Assembly: GCA_964521285.1 (NCBI GenBank) | Contig: CAZFQS010000008.1 | Coordinates: 62,001-126,000 of the forward strand | Direction of reading: 5' to 3' | DNA length: 64,000 bases | From: G020354785 sp964521285 | GTDB lineage: Bacteria > Bacteroidota > Bacteroidia > Bacteroidales > UBA10428 | Shown: one piece after another, positions 9,632 through 18,240 of the stretch | Layout of the letters: the number at the start of each line of letters is the position of its first letter | Numbering within the stretch: position 1 is the stretch's first letter | Translations under genes and position numbers: made by a program | The notes under the pieces: model-generated | What the model was told of the DNA's origin: nothing | Databases searched by the model: none | Seen by the model: only the letters and a program-made list of their open reading frames with translations

Positions 9632-9647
9632 GGAAAGTATAGTTTCC
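9632..9647. promoter_or_regulatory. Operator-like palindrome upstream of purL
   Basis: GGAAAGTATAGTTTCC is an inverted repeat (GGAAA-N6-TTTCC with a TATA core), about 60 bases upstream of the putative purL -7 element. It looks like a dimeric repressor or activator site; no regulator is assigned. Confidence 0.4.
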
Positions 9648-9721
9648 AATACTGAAAAGACAGGTTATTTATAAATAACTTCAACTATTGAAAGCAAAAA
9701 ACTGTTAATTATTTATGCCTG

Positions 9722-11365
9722 TTAAAATAGTTGCATATTACAACAATTTTCAGGTAAAGGTTTGGAGGGAAGAGTAAAATGAACTTTAGTTCCTTTTCCA
9801 ACTTCACTTTCGATCCATATTCTGCCACCATTCCTTTTGATAAAATCCCTGCAAATTATCAGTCCAAGTCCTGATTCCGTTTCTTTTTCAGTAAGTGATT
9901 TTATATTACTGGCCTCTGTCATTCGTACTGCTTTAATATCCTTTTTATTCATGCCTATGCCTGTATCCTTAATAATAACTTCAGTATTTTCACAGTTTTG
10001 TCTTGCACCTATTGAGATTTTACCATTTTTGCCGGTAAATTTTATAGCATTTGATATTAAGTTTCTGACTATGGTATTTACCATATTACTATCGGCATAA
10101 ATAAATACTTCTTTCTTTATATTATTGGAAATACTCAGACTTTTTCTTGTTGCATAGTTTTTGAAGTAATTAATATGATAATCAGATATTTTTCTGAAAT
10201 CAATTTTTCCAGGCTTAAATGTCAGAACATCTCTTTGTATTTTAGACCAGGCTGTCAGGTTTTCTAAAATTGTACAGCTACATTTTACAGAATCATCAAT
10301 AATGTTGACCATTTCCTGAATCCTGGTTTTATTATAATGCTTAATCTCTTTTCTAAGCAATTCAGAGAATCCCATTATTGCATTAAATGGATTTTTTAGA
10401 TCGTGAGCAGTGATTTTCAGGAATTTATCTTTCATTACACTCAACCTCATTAACTCCTGTGTTTGCTTTTTTAGAAGTTCTTCTGCATATATTCGTTCTA
10501 ATTCTGCTCCTGCCCTGGATGCAAATATTGACAAAATGTAACGTGAATTTGGCTTTTCCTGCATAGGTTTATCATCCATCAACACCAGCATGCCCATTGG
10601 TTTTTCTTTGCAGTTATATATAGGAGCACCTATGAAACTTTCAATGCCCATTCCGGCAATCAGTTGATCCTCAGGGAACATTTCCTGCAGATTCTGAGGG
10701 TAAAATGTGATGTATCCTTTCATAACATTTGCACAGGGAGTTCCATTGTAATTGAAAACAAAATTATTACTAATAGCGTTATCTGACCAGAATTTTATTG
10801 TTTCAGCCCTATATTTTTCGTTGTCCAGTATTCTGGCAATATAGGAATATTTTGTTTCAAATGTATTTGCAAGAAGTTCTGTGAGCTTTCTTAGATAAAG
10901 TTCGCCAGTTAGTTTTGAAGTATTCTTTATAAGAGTAGCCAGCATTTCCGCTGCCTTTATATATTCAATGATTTTTTTGATGCGAAGAATTATAATCATT
11001 TGTCCGTTTAGCTGCACCTTCTTTTTCGAGATGCTTCCCCAGAATATATTCTTTTTTAGTGTCCTGAAAGTCAACTCCTGCTTATATTCTCCTCCTTTGT
11101 TTATTTTTTTAATTATTATTTCCTTGCTGAATTCAGCAGGTTCACTATTATAAAGATTAAAAGACTGTAGATTTAATAAGTCTGTCTTGTTGTCAGCCTG
11201 AAATAATTCAACAGCTGTTCTGTTACATTCAAAAATTCTAAAATCATTACCATCGAGTAAGAATATAGCTTCGGGTGAATCGTCAAATACTGCGTGGAAT
11301 AAAATATCAGTGCTTTTTAGTTCATAAAAGCCAGACTGATCTTTGTAGATTTTAAAATTACGCAT
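9722..11365 (-). CDS. PAS-GAF sensor histidine kinase
   Basis: 547 residues without transmembrane segments, so a cytoplasmic sensor. A PAS domain lies at about 20-130 (VFDDSPEAIFLLDG). A GAF domain lies at about 145-295 (ESFIGAPIYNCKEKPMGMLVL). Next come a coiled linker and the dimerisation/phosphoacceptor helix with AHDLKNPFNAIMGF, whose H321 is the phosphorylation site. The ATPase domain shows the N-box NLISNAIKF, G1 KDTGIGM and G2 GLGLIICRDF. No response regulator gene is adjacent, so its partner is unknown. It is a stand-alone unit facing the same way as purL. Confidence 0.93.
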   Translation of the reverse strand: MRNFKIYKDQSGFYELKSTDILFHAVFDDSPEAIFLLDGNDFRIFECNRTAVELFQADNKTDLLNLQSFNLYNSEPAEFSKEIIIKKINKGGEYKQELTFRTLKKNIFWGSISKKKVQLNGQMIIILRIKKIIEYIKAAEMLATLIKNTSKLTGELYLRKLTELLANTFETKYSYIARILDNEKYRAETIKFWSDNAISNNFVFNYNGTPCANVMKGYITFYPQNLQEMFPEDQLIAGMGIESFIGAPIYNCKEKPMGMLVLMDDKPMQEKPNSRYILSIFASRAGAELERIYAEELLKKQTQELMRLSVMKDKFLKITAHDLKNPFNAIMGFSELLRKEIKHYNKTRIQEMVNIIDDSVKCSCTILENLTAWSKIQRDVLTFKPGKIDFRKISDYHINYFKNYATRKSLSISNNIKKEVFIYADSNMVNTIVRNLISNAIKFTGKNGKISIGARQNCENTEVIIKDTGIGMNKKDIKAVRMTEASNIKSLTEKETESGLGLIICRDFIKRNGGRIWIESEVGKGTKVHFTLPSKPLPENCCNMQLF

Positions 11366-11508
11366 CCGGGTTAATTATTAGAGATATTTGATATGTTATA
11401 TTTGGATTTAATACTTGCAATACGGACATAAGATAAAAAGGTTATACCAATTTTGACGAATATAGGATTTACGGTTGTTGATTTACGATTTAGAGCGACA
11501 TTCAGAAG

Positions 11509-11541
11509 GGTCACTGAGGGGGCACAGAGGGGTCACAGAGG
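11509..11541. repeat. 11-bp tandem repeat, 3 copies
   Basis: GGTCACTGAGG, GGGCACAGAGG and GGTCACAGAGG follow at an exact 11-base period and run directly into the palindrome at 11542. Just upstream, between about 11464 and 11493, GATTTAC/GATTTAG heptamers occur. The segment is strikingly G-rich for this AT-rich chromosome. Confidence 0.75.
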
Positions 11542-11584
11542 GGGACAGCGCCCTTTTAGAGCACTGTCCCAGGGACGCTGTCCC
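11542..11584. repeat. GGGACAGC palindromic (REP-like) element
   Basis: GGGACAGCG (11542-11550) pairs perfectly with CGCTGTCCC (11576-11584). A second partial arm, CACTGTCCC, lies between them at 11562-11570. The same arm sequence recurs at 527, 14835 and 60885. The element lies in the gap between the histidine kinase gene and the TIGR04076 gene. Confidence 0.65.
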
Positions 11585-11599
11585 TCTCCGCAGTGCAGA

Positions 11600-11884
11600 T
11601 TATTCCCTTGATATTTCGAAAACTGCCGTCCCTCCATCTGTATAAGAACATGCATCAGGGCACTGCACATATGCGGCGTTTATATTCTTTTTCCCGGCAA
11701 TACCAAACTTATCAGGCCCTGAAATCCGTAAAGCATTATAGAAAGGAATAATTGAAGCAAGTGAATGCATACACAATGGTGTTTTTGATATCAGCTTATA
11801 GCCGTCTTCCAGAATAAAACTGTCGTTTTGGCGATATACAGGACAATTACCCTTAATTTCTTTTACCTTAATTATTAAATTCAT
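11600..11884 (-). CDS. TIGR04076 family protein
   Basis: 94 residues. The layout matches this small uncharacterised family: an opening strand IIKVKEIKGNCPVYRQND, a middle CMHSLASIIPFYNALR, and an end AAYVQCPDACSYTDGGTAVFEI. Conserved Cys residues (NCP, LCMH, QCPDAC) suggest metal or redox chemistry, but no function is established. The ATG at 11882-11884 gives the normal family length. Confidence 0.8.
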   Translation of the reverse strand: MNLIIKVKEIKGNCPVYRQNDSFILEDGYKLISKTPLCMHSLASIIPFYNALRISGPDKFGIAGKKNINAAYVQCPDACSYTDGGTAVFEISRE

Positions 11885-11998
11885 GAGTTATTAATATTAT
11901 ATGTTATTAAAATTTAAGTTAAATATATTTCTGCAGAATAATATCTTTTCAGTATAATTAATTAATTTTATTTTTATGAACATTTAAACTCCAGAGTT

Positions 11999-14791
11999 AT
12001 GAAAAAATTTATAAAAATCCTTCTGATTATAATATTGGTTCTTTTAGCAATTCTAATTGTTACACCCTTTTTATTCAAAGGTAAAATTATGGAGATTGCA
12101 AAGGAACAGATTAATAAAAACGTAAATGCCAGGGTGGAATTTGGTGATCTGGGATTATCTTTTATTAAGAATTTTCCTGATGCCAGTGTCTCCCTTAAAG
12201 AACTTTCAGTGGCCGGTATTGATAAATTTGAAGGCGATACCCTGTTAAAATTAGCATCTCTTGACATAAAGGTTGACATTATCAGTGTCATTAAAATGGA
12301 AAATATAAAAGTCAAAGCTATAGTTATTGACAGACCCGAAATAAATGCGAGGGTCCTTGAGGACGGTTCCTTAAACTGGGATATAATGAAAGAAGCTGAA
12401 GAGGAAGAAGAGGAAGTTGTTGATACTGCTGTATCGGAATTTACTACTACTATCGCACTTAAAAAGTTCGAAATAAGAGATGCGAAAATTTCATACACGG
12501 ATGACAGCTCAAACATGTCAGCATCACTTAATAATTTTGATTTTCTGCTAAAAGGAGATATGTCGCAGGATTTCACAACACTGTCAATAATATCTTCAAC
12601 AGAAATGGTCAATTTACTCATGGATGAAATAAGATATGTAAAAGATGCATCATTAAATATTGATATCAGTCTGGATGCTGATCTTAAAAATTCAATTTAT
12701 ATTCTTAAAGAAAATGAGGTAGCCTTAAATGATTTGTCGCTCGGATTTGACGGTAGTATAAGAATGCCAAACGAGGAGGATATAGAAGTAGATATGAAAT
12801 TCAAAACCAATAAGGTAGACTTTAAATCGTTATTATCCCTTGTACCAGCGATATATATGAAAGATTTTCAGGATGTGCAGACAACAGGTAAACTTAAACT
12901 GGATGGTTATGTTAAGGGTATATATAATGAAAAAGGAATACCAAATGTGGGTTTGGATTTGCTTGTTGAGAATGCCATGTTTAAATATCCTGATCTTCCC
13001 AGGTCTGCAGATAATATCCAGATAAATGTTAACCTGTTCTTTGATGGTGTACAAAATGACAACACAAAAGTTGATATAAATAAATTTCATGTTGAGTTAG
13101 GTAATAATCCTGTTGATCTGAAGATGAGTATTAGAACCCCTGTCAGTGATCTTCATGTTGATGGTACTTTGGCAGCCAGTATTGATTTTGCCAGTCTCTC
13201 TGATGTAATACCTATGGAAGATGTTAGTCTCACAGGCACGGTTAAGTCTAATCTGGATATGATGGGTTATATGTCTTATATTGAGAATGAGGAGTATGAA
13301 AAATTTAAAGCAGACGGATACGTTACTATTAACGGATTCATGTTTAAAAGTCCTGATTTGCCTGTTGAAGTCAATATCATTGAATCTTACTTTAACTTTT
13401 CACCTGAATATGTGCAGGTTTCTTCTTTCAATGCTCTCATAGGTCAAAGTGACATGCAATTTACAGGCAGGCTGGAAAATTTCATACCATACATGTTTAA
13501 GGATGAAACTGTTAAAGGTAGATTTACCTTTACATCAGGCCTTCTTAATTTGAATGAGTTTATGACTGAAGAAGAGGTGTCTGAGTCAGAAGAAGTTGAA
13601 GATACAGTGCCGCTGTCAATTTTTGAAGTTCCTGCGAATATTGATTTCAGATTGATCTCGGAGATAGATAAGATCATATATGATAAGCTTGAGATTAATA
13701 ATACATATGGGATCATTACAATTAAGGACAGCAAAGTTATTCTTGAAAATCTTAGCATGAATTTGTTGCAGGGTTCCATGAAACTGAATGGAGAATATAA
13801 CACTCAGGATATATCTGCTCCTGTTGTCGATTTCGGGATCAAAGCCTCAGGCATAGATATACCTTCAGCTTTTAATGCATTTGATGTTATTGCAGAACTA
13901 GCTCCGGTAGCCAAAAATGCAACAGGGAAGATAAACCTGGAAATGACATACAATAGCCTTCTTGATGAACAGATGAATCCTGTGCTTAACTCGGTAGCCG
14001 GAAAAGGAAGCTTTTCATCACAGCAAATAGGTATTTCAAATTCAGGAATATTTAGTAAGATAGGTAAAGAATTAAAAACAGATAAATTTGATAACCTGTC
14101 TCTGGAGAATGTTGCAATAGACTTTGAAATAAGGAACGGCAGGATTTATGTTGATCCTTTTGAAACAAAGATGAAAAAAACCGCATTCATAATTGGTGGT
14201 GATCAGGGTATTGACCAGACGATGAATTACACTATTAATATTAATATTCCAAGAACTGAACTTGGTTCAGGTGCAAGTCAGGCAATAAATAACCTTTACG
14301 CAAGTGCAGCCTCAAAAGGAATAAACCTGTCTCAATCTGAGAATATGAATTTAGGTGTAAATGTCGGGGGCACATTTTCCGATCCTAAGGTAAGTTTGAA
14401 TTTGAAAGATAATGTTACCCGTACAACGAAGGAAATAAAAGAAGCAGTAAAAGAGACAGTAAAAAAGGAAATTGAAACAAAAAAGGAAGAAGTAAAGGCA
14501 AAAGTAAATGAGCAGGCACAAAAGATCCTCGAAGAGGCTGAAAAGCAAGCAGTACAGATTAGGGCAGAAGCAAAAAAGGCTGCAAATTCAGTTCGGTGGG
14601 AGGCTAATGATAAAGCCGGCAAGCTTGTTAAAGAGGCCAAAAATCCAATAGCAAAGAAAACTGCAGAAGTTACTGCCAATAAAATGAGACAGGAAGGTGA
14701 GGCAAAAGCTAAGAAAATAGAAAATGAAGCGGATGACAAGGCTGAAAAGGTGCTGCAGGAAGCCAGAGAAAAGGCAGATAAGCTGAAATAA
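11999..14791 (+). CDS. AsmA-like envelope protein with charged coiled-coil tail
   Basis: 930 residues. One N-terminal transmembrane helix (about 5-27, ILLIIILVLLAILIVTPFLF) anchors the protein, followed by the AsmA N-terminal pattern (ARVEFGDLGLSFIKNFPDASVSL, and ENIKVKAIVIDRPEINARV). The AsmA C-terminal region (about 640-780) contains AGKGSFSSQQIGISNSGIFSKIG and GGTFSDPKVSLNL. The family is linked to lipid transport and outer-membrane homeostasis. Unusually, the last 130 residues form a highly charged Lys/Glu/Ala coiled coil. An acidic EEAEEEEEEV run lies near residue 130. The exact cargo is unknown. Confidence 0.88.
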   Translation: MKKFIKILLIIILVLLAILIVTPFLFKGKIMEIAKEQINKNVNARVEFGDLGLSFIKNFPDASVSLKELSVAGIDKFEGDTLLKLASLDIKVDIISVIKMENIKVKAIVIDRPEINARVLEDGSLNWDIMKEAEEEEEEVVDTAVSEFTTTIALKKFEIRDAKISYTDDSSNMSASLNNFDFLLKGDMSQDFTTLSIISSTEMVNLLMDEIRYVKDASLNIDISLDADLKNSIYILKENEVALNDLSLGFDGSIRMPNEEDIEVDMKFKTNKVDFKSLLSLVPAIYMKDFQDVQTTGKLKLDGYVKGIYNEKGIPNVGLDLLVENAMFKYPDLPRSADNIQINVNLFFDGVQNDNTKVDINKFHVELGNNPVDLKMSIRTPVSDLHVDGTLAASIDFASLSDVIPMEDVSLTGTVKSNLDMMGYMSYIENEEYEKFKADGYVTINGFMFKSPDLPVEVNIIESYFNFSPEYVQVSSFNALIGQSDMQFTGRLENFIPYMFKDETVKGRFTFTSGLLNLNEFMTEEEVSESEEVEDTVPLSIFEVPANIDFRLISEIDKIIYDKLEINNTYGIITIKDSKVILENLSMNLLQGSMKLNGEYNTQDISAPVVDFGIKASGIDIPSAFNAFDVIAELAPVAKNATGKINLEMTYNSLLDEQMNPVLNSVAGKGSFSSQQIGISNSGIFSKIGKELKTDKFDNLSLENVAIDFEIRNGRIYVDPFETKMKKTAFIIGGDQGIDQTMNYTININIPRTELGSGASQAINNLYASAASKGINLSQSENMNLGVNVGGTFSDPKVSLNLKDNVTRTTKEIKEAVKETVKKEIETKKEEVKAKVNEQAQKILEEAEKQAVQIRAEAKKAANSVRWEANDKAGKLVKEAKNPIAKKTAEVTANKMRQEGEAKAKKIENEADDKAEKVLQEAREKADKLK

Positions 14792-14830
14792 TTGTTCTAT
14801 TGCTCTATTGCTTTATTGCTCTATTGCTAC
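14791..14830. repeat. ATTGYTYT octamer tandem repeat, 5 copies
   Basis: ATTGTTCT, ATTGCTCT, ATTGCTTT, ATTGCTCT and ATTGCTAC run without a break from the last base of the asmA-like stop codon. They lead within five bases into the palindrome at 14835-14863, between two convergent genes. Confidence 0.85.
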
Positions 14831-14834
14831 AAAG

Positions 14835-14863
14835 GGGATAGCGCCTTACCAGGGTGCTGTCCC
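14835..14863. repeat. GGGACAGC palindromic element overlapping a gene end
   Basis: GGGATAGCGCC (14835-14845) pairs with GGTGCTGTCCC (14853-14863), with G-U or single-base differences. It overlaps the last codons and the stop of the minus-strand gene that ends at 14846, supplying its final residues GTAPW. The hairpin could also act as a terminator between the convergent genes. Confidence 0.6.
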
Positions 14864-17641
14864 TATTACAATCTTAGTATTAACCTGCCTGTCCCCTATT
14901 TCCAGTTTGCAGTAATATATTCCCGGCGAAAAGTCTGTGGCAGAAATTATTACTTCCTTATTTCCCTTATCCTGCTTATCAGACACAAGAATTCTAACGA
15001 GTTCCCCGTACTGGTTAAATATTGAAAGTCTTACATAACTGTTCTCACTAACATTATATACAAACCTGGCCTTCTGGTTAAATGGATTCGGATAATTTGT
15101 AATATGCAATTTTTCCTGCCGGTCACATAAATTGGTGCTAATATCATTGACTGTAACATTAAAATCATCAGTAATAATACCTCCCCTTTTATCATCGGCA
15201 CTAATTTCTATGCCTGTGTTGCCTTCCACTTTTGATGCCAGCATTAATTCAGAATCTGTTATTACCAGGTCCAGTATATCTGAATTACTTATATCTGCCA
15301 AATAGTGAAGGGTATCACCATCAGGATCAAAAAAAACAGTGTCCAGGTCAATGACCAATGTATCGTAATTTAACTGCAGGATTTTATCATCAATTGTTTT
15401 GATAACTTCAGGTATATGATTAAACGGATCAAAAATGGTTACGAGGAAAGTATCTGTAACTGACTGGTTTGTGAAACTGTCCGTTGCACTTACAATTATT
15501 TCGGTTTCCCCACCTGAAATCTGTTGCACAACAAGGTTCTTAACATCAATTGCAGCTGAAGCTTTTCCTGTATTGCCAGAAATTACAGTATATACCAGTC
15601 CGTTTTCTGATTTATCGGCAAATACTGAATCCAGGGGTATATTAAGACTAGACTGTCCTATTACAAGTACAGTATCCGGAATATTTTTATTAAGATACAC
15701 AGCATTTGTGTCAAAGTATATTGTAAATACCTTACTAATAGTATCTAAACAGCAATTCATGACTGATACCTTTATAAAACCAGGTTCCTGTAATGGCACA
15801 TCCTGTGATGTTGCCAGATAGAGTGAATCATTTGATATATCAAACAATGAATTATGTTCAAAAGCATAACCGTCTGTCAGGCAATACGAATAATTGCCTG
15901 AGTAGCTGCTATCAATTACGGAAATACTGGCAGCGTAATCCCCGGAATCAATTGCATAGGTTAGTATACTATTTGAAAGCATAATATCATATGGCTTCGT
16001 GCATTTATTCTTGTATGATATTGTATGGTTGTTCATTAATCCATAGCCTTTAAAGACAAGTTTATTGTCATAAATTTCCAGGATGGAATATGAACTGGTG
16101 TCATAAGTCTCGACCATACCATTTTGTGTAATGTAGTGCTTACCGTTACGAAATCCGTAATTCCCATAGTGGTTATGTCCGTTTATATATGCAACAACAT
16201 TATCATATTTTTCGACAATTTCAATAATTTGTTCACTGTTCCAGAGATTTTTGCTATGCTCCGGATAAACCGGAAAATGACAGAACAGTATTACTTTTTC
16301 GTCATTATTCATGGCCTCGGTTACTGTATTTTCTATCCACTGCCTTTGTTTTCTTCCTATTCCTCCGTTCCATGTCGCATCATTAATCTTCCCCTGAACA
16401 CTTTGCCATAAACTGTCTGCTTCTTCTCTTAAATCCGGATGCAATATACTGTCATATGCAGCAAGTTCAGTTCCGTCAAGGATAATATACCTCCAGTCAT
16501 TATAAGTAAAATAGTAATAGTAATCAGGCATGTTGTAAAGATGTATAATTGTATCTTTCAAAGAATCATCAATCTGCCAAAAGGCGTGGTTCCCAAGCAA
16601 CTTATAGTTCGGCATGTTAAGGTTGCTATATAAAGGAAGTATAGAATCAAAACTCTCATAATACCGGTCTATTATATCACCCATGGTCACTACAAAATCG
16701 ACTTCATATTTGTTAAAAGTGTCAATTGCCGCAGTCAGCTTTTTAAGTGTTTCCCTGTAATATCTTGTACCTTCTGGTGAGCAGTCACAATATTGTGGAT
16801 CAGCAATCAGCCCTATCTTTAATAAAGGAATTTCATTGCATATGGGAGGATTAATGTTTTCAAACTGTGTTCCCGCGGTCCAGTCCCATCCGGTTCCTGT
16901 AATGTCAGGATTCAAACCTGGCATCCCTGTATAATATATTTCATTACCTGTACCTTCATTTAAACCTAACCGGATAACAAGACCGGCCGGAGGCGATAAA
17001 ATTTCCTTATTAATTGCATTTTGAATTTCAGACTGGGTCCTGGCATAGTTCCATATCCTGATTTCATCTATTAAACCGTTGAAAGACCCTCCCAAAACAT
17101 CTCCTGAGAGTAAGACGCCCCCAATTACTGTCTTAACCGGACTTTGATTCATTGGCTCTTTATTTATTTCAAGAGCACTTTCCAGGTTGCCGTTCAGGTA
17201 TAATTTAAGAAGCTTACCGTCATAGGTAACTGCTGCATGATACCATATGTTTCTGTGTATTGAAGTAAAACCGACAATATGATGATTTTTCCCGGGATTG
17301 GTGCTGGCATTTGATTCTTCAAAGACTGCAACTAAAATGCTGTCTTCTTTTCTTATCCCCAGGAAATAATTCATATTCGCTTCATTTACAACTTCTTCAA
17401 CCCCCTTTGCAATAATGGGCACAGCGTTAATACTGTCAGTCCCTGTAAGTACTGATATCCCGGTATCTTTTCTCATGAACCAGCATTCAACTGTAAATAC
17501 AGACAAGTCCAGTTCAGGCGCATCATCAATAGAAATATATGAATCGTTTCCTGAAAAATTCACTGCTGTCTGGCTGCCGGAATGAATTAGAAAAGACTCT
17601 GCAATTATATACAAAAATGACAACAATAAATACCTGCTCAT
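14846..17641 (-). CDS. T9SS-secreted LamG-metallophosphoesterase (ADPRibase-Mn-like)
   Basis: 931 residues. A signal peptide is followed by a LamG/concanavalin-like domain (about 25-215) with GGSFNGLIDEIRIWNYART. A calcineurin-like phosphoesterase domain (about 275-560) has IGLIADPQY, MGDIIDRY, LLGNHAFW, FCHFPVYPEH and YINGHNHYG, and resembles the Mn-dependent ADP-ribose/CDP-alcohol diphosphatase family. Then come Ig/cadherin-like repeats and a type A T9SS sorting domain starting at YPNPFNQKARF. The chain should be exported across the outer membrane, and the sugar-binding-like module suggests a surface role. Substrate is inferred from resemblance only. An exact -7 element for this strand (CAAAAATA) lies at 17680-17687. 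Confidence 0.88.
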   Translation of the reverse strand: MSRYLLLSFLYIIAESFLIHSGSQTAVNFSGNDSYISIDDAPELDLSVFTVECWFMRKDTGISVLTGTDSINAVPIIAKGVEEVVNEANMNYFLGIRKEDSILVAVFEESNASTNPGKNHHIVGFTSIHRNIWYHAAVTYDGKLLKLYLNGNLESALEINKEPMNQSPVKTVIGGVLLSGDVLGGSFNGLIDEIRIWNYARTQSEIQNAINKEILSPPAGLVIRLGLNEGTGNEIYYTGMPGLNPDITGTGWDWTAGTQFENINPPICNEIPLLKIGLIADPQYCDCSPEGTRYYRETLKKLTAAIDTFNKYEVDFVVTMGDIIDRYYESFDSILPLYSNLNMPNYKLLGNHAFWQIDDSLKDTIIHLYNMPDYYYYFTYNDWRYIILDGTELAAYDSILHPDLREEADSLWQSVQGKINDATWNGGIGRKQRQWIENTVTEAMNNDEKVILFCHFPVYPEHSKNLWNSEQIIEIVEKYDNVVAYINGHNHYGNYGFRNGKHYITQNGMVETYDTSSYSILEIYDNKLVFKGYGLMNNHTISYKNKCTKPYDIMLSNSILTYAIDSGDYAASISVIDSSYSGNYSYCLTDGYAFEHNSLFDISNDSLYLATSQDVPLQEPGFIKVSVMNCCLDTISKVFTIYFDTNAVYLNKNIPDTVLVIGQSSLNIPLDSVFADKSENGLVYTVISGNTGKASAAIDVKNLVVQQISGGETEIIVSATDSFTNQSVTDTFLVTIFDPFNHIPEVIKTIDDKILQLNYDTLVIDLDTVFFDPDGDTLHYLADISNSDILDLVITDSELMLASKVEGNTGIEISADDKRGGIITDDFNVTVNDISTNLCDRQEKLHITNYPNPFNQKARFVYNVSENSYVRLSIFNQYGELVRILVSDKQDKGNKEVIISATDFSPGIYYCKLEIGDRQVNTKIVIGTAPW

Positions 17642-17725
17642 TTTAAAACTGCTTATTTTGGATTATTGACAAGATAATACAAAAATAACTGTAATATTTA
17701 ATTTTTGTTAATACAGTTGCGGAAT

Positions 17726-17755
17726 GAAAAAAAAGCGGGTCCTAAGACCCGCTTT
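17726..17755 (-). terminator. Rho-independent terminator of rplS
   Basis: A 10-bp perfect stem (17732-17741 with 17746-17755, AAAGCGGGTC arms) and a four-base loop are followed on the minus strand by a run of eight Ts. It lies 20 bases after the rplS stop codon. Confidence 0.9.
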
Positions 17756-17775
17756 GTATTTTCCGGAAAACTATA

Positions 17776-18123
17776 TTAAAGTCTTTTTTCCTGGATTCTT
17801 GCTTTTTTACCTGTAAGTTTTCTGAGATAAAAAATTCGTGCTCTTCTTACCCTGCCACGCTTATTTATTTCAATTTTTTCTATGAAAGGTGAATTAACAG
17901 GAATAATTCTTTCAACTCCTATATTACCTGACATTTTCCTTATGGTGAATGTCTCTTTTATGCCGGCTCCTCTTCTTTGAAGTACTACTCCTTTGAATGG
18001 CTGTATCCTTTCTTTATTACCTTCCTTTATTTTATAAAAGACAGTAACAGTATCACCTGATGAAAACTCAGGATAGTCCTTCTTAATGGCAAAATTGCTT
18101 TCAGCTACTTTTAACAAATCCAT
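17776..18123 (-). CDS. rplS: 50S ribosomal protein L19
   Basis: 115 residues from the ATG at 18121-18123, giving the normal L19 start MDLLKVAESNF. An upstream in-frame TTG would add eight residues and is less likely. L19 sits at the 30S-50S interface. Family hallmarks are visible: FSSGDTVTVFYKIKEG, FKGVVLQRRG, ETFTIRKMSGNIGVERI and the basic tail RGRVRRARIFYLRKLTGKKARI. It is followed by a strong terminator. Confidence 0.97.
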   Translation of the reverse strand: MDLLKVAESNFAIKKDYPEFSSGDTVTVFYKIKEGNKERIQPFKGVVLQRRGAGIKETFTIRKMSGNIGVERIIPVNSPFIEKIEINKRGRVRRARIFYLRKLTGKKARIQEKRL

Positions 18124-18240
18124 CTCCAAATAGTTAAAATTATTCAAAAAATTCCAGGTCGCAATATTACAAATATTTTTTCAGACAGGGAGAATAAATT
18201 TTTAATTTATTTTCAGAATAATAAAAAATCCCACAAAATT

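Noticed and set aside
14332..14739. Minus-strand frames opposite the AsmA-like coiled-coil tail
   Set aside because: Composition artefact of the Lys/Glu/Ala codons on the real gene.
17776..18147. Longer L19 start at 18147
   Set aside because: That codon is TTG; the ATG at 18123 gives the normal L19 N-terminus.
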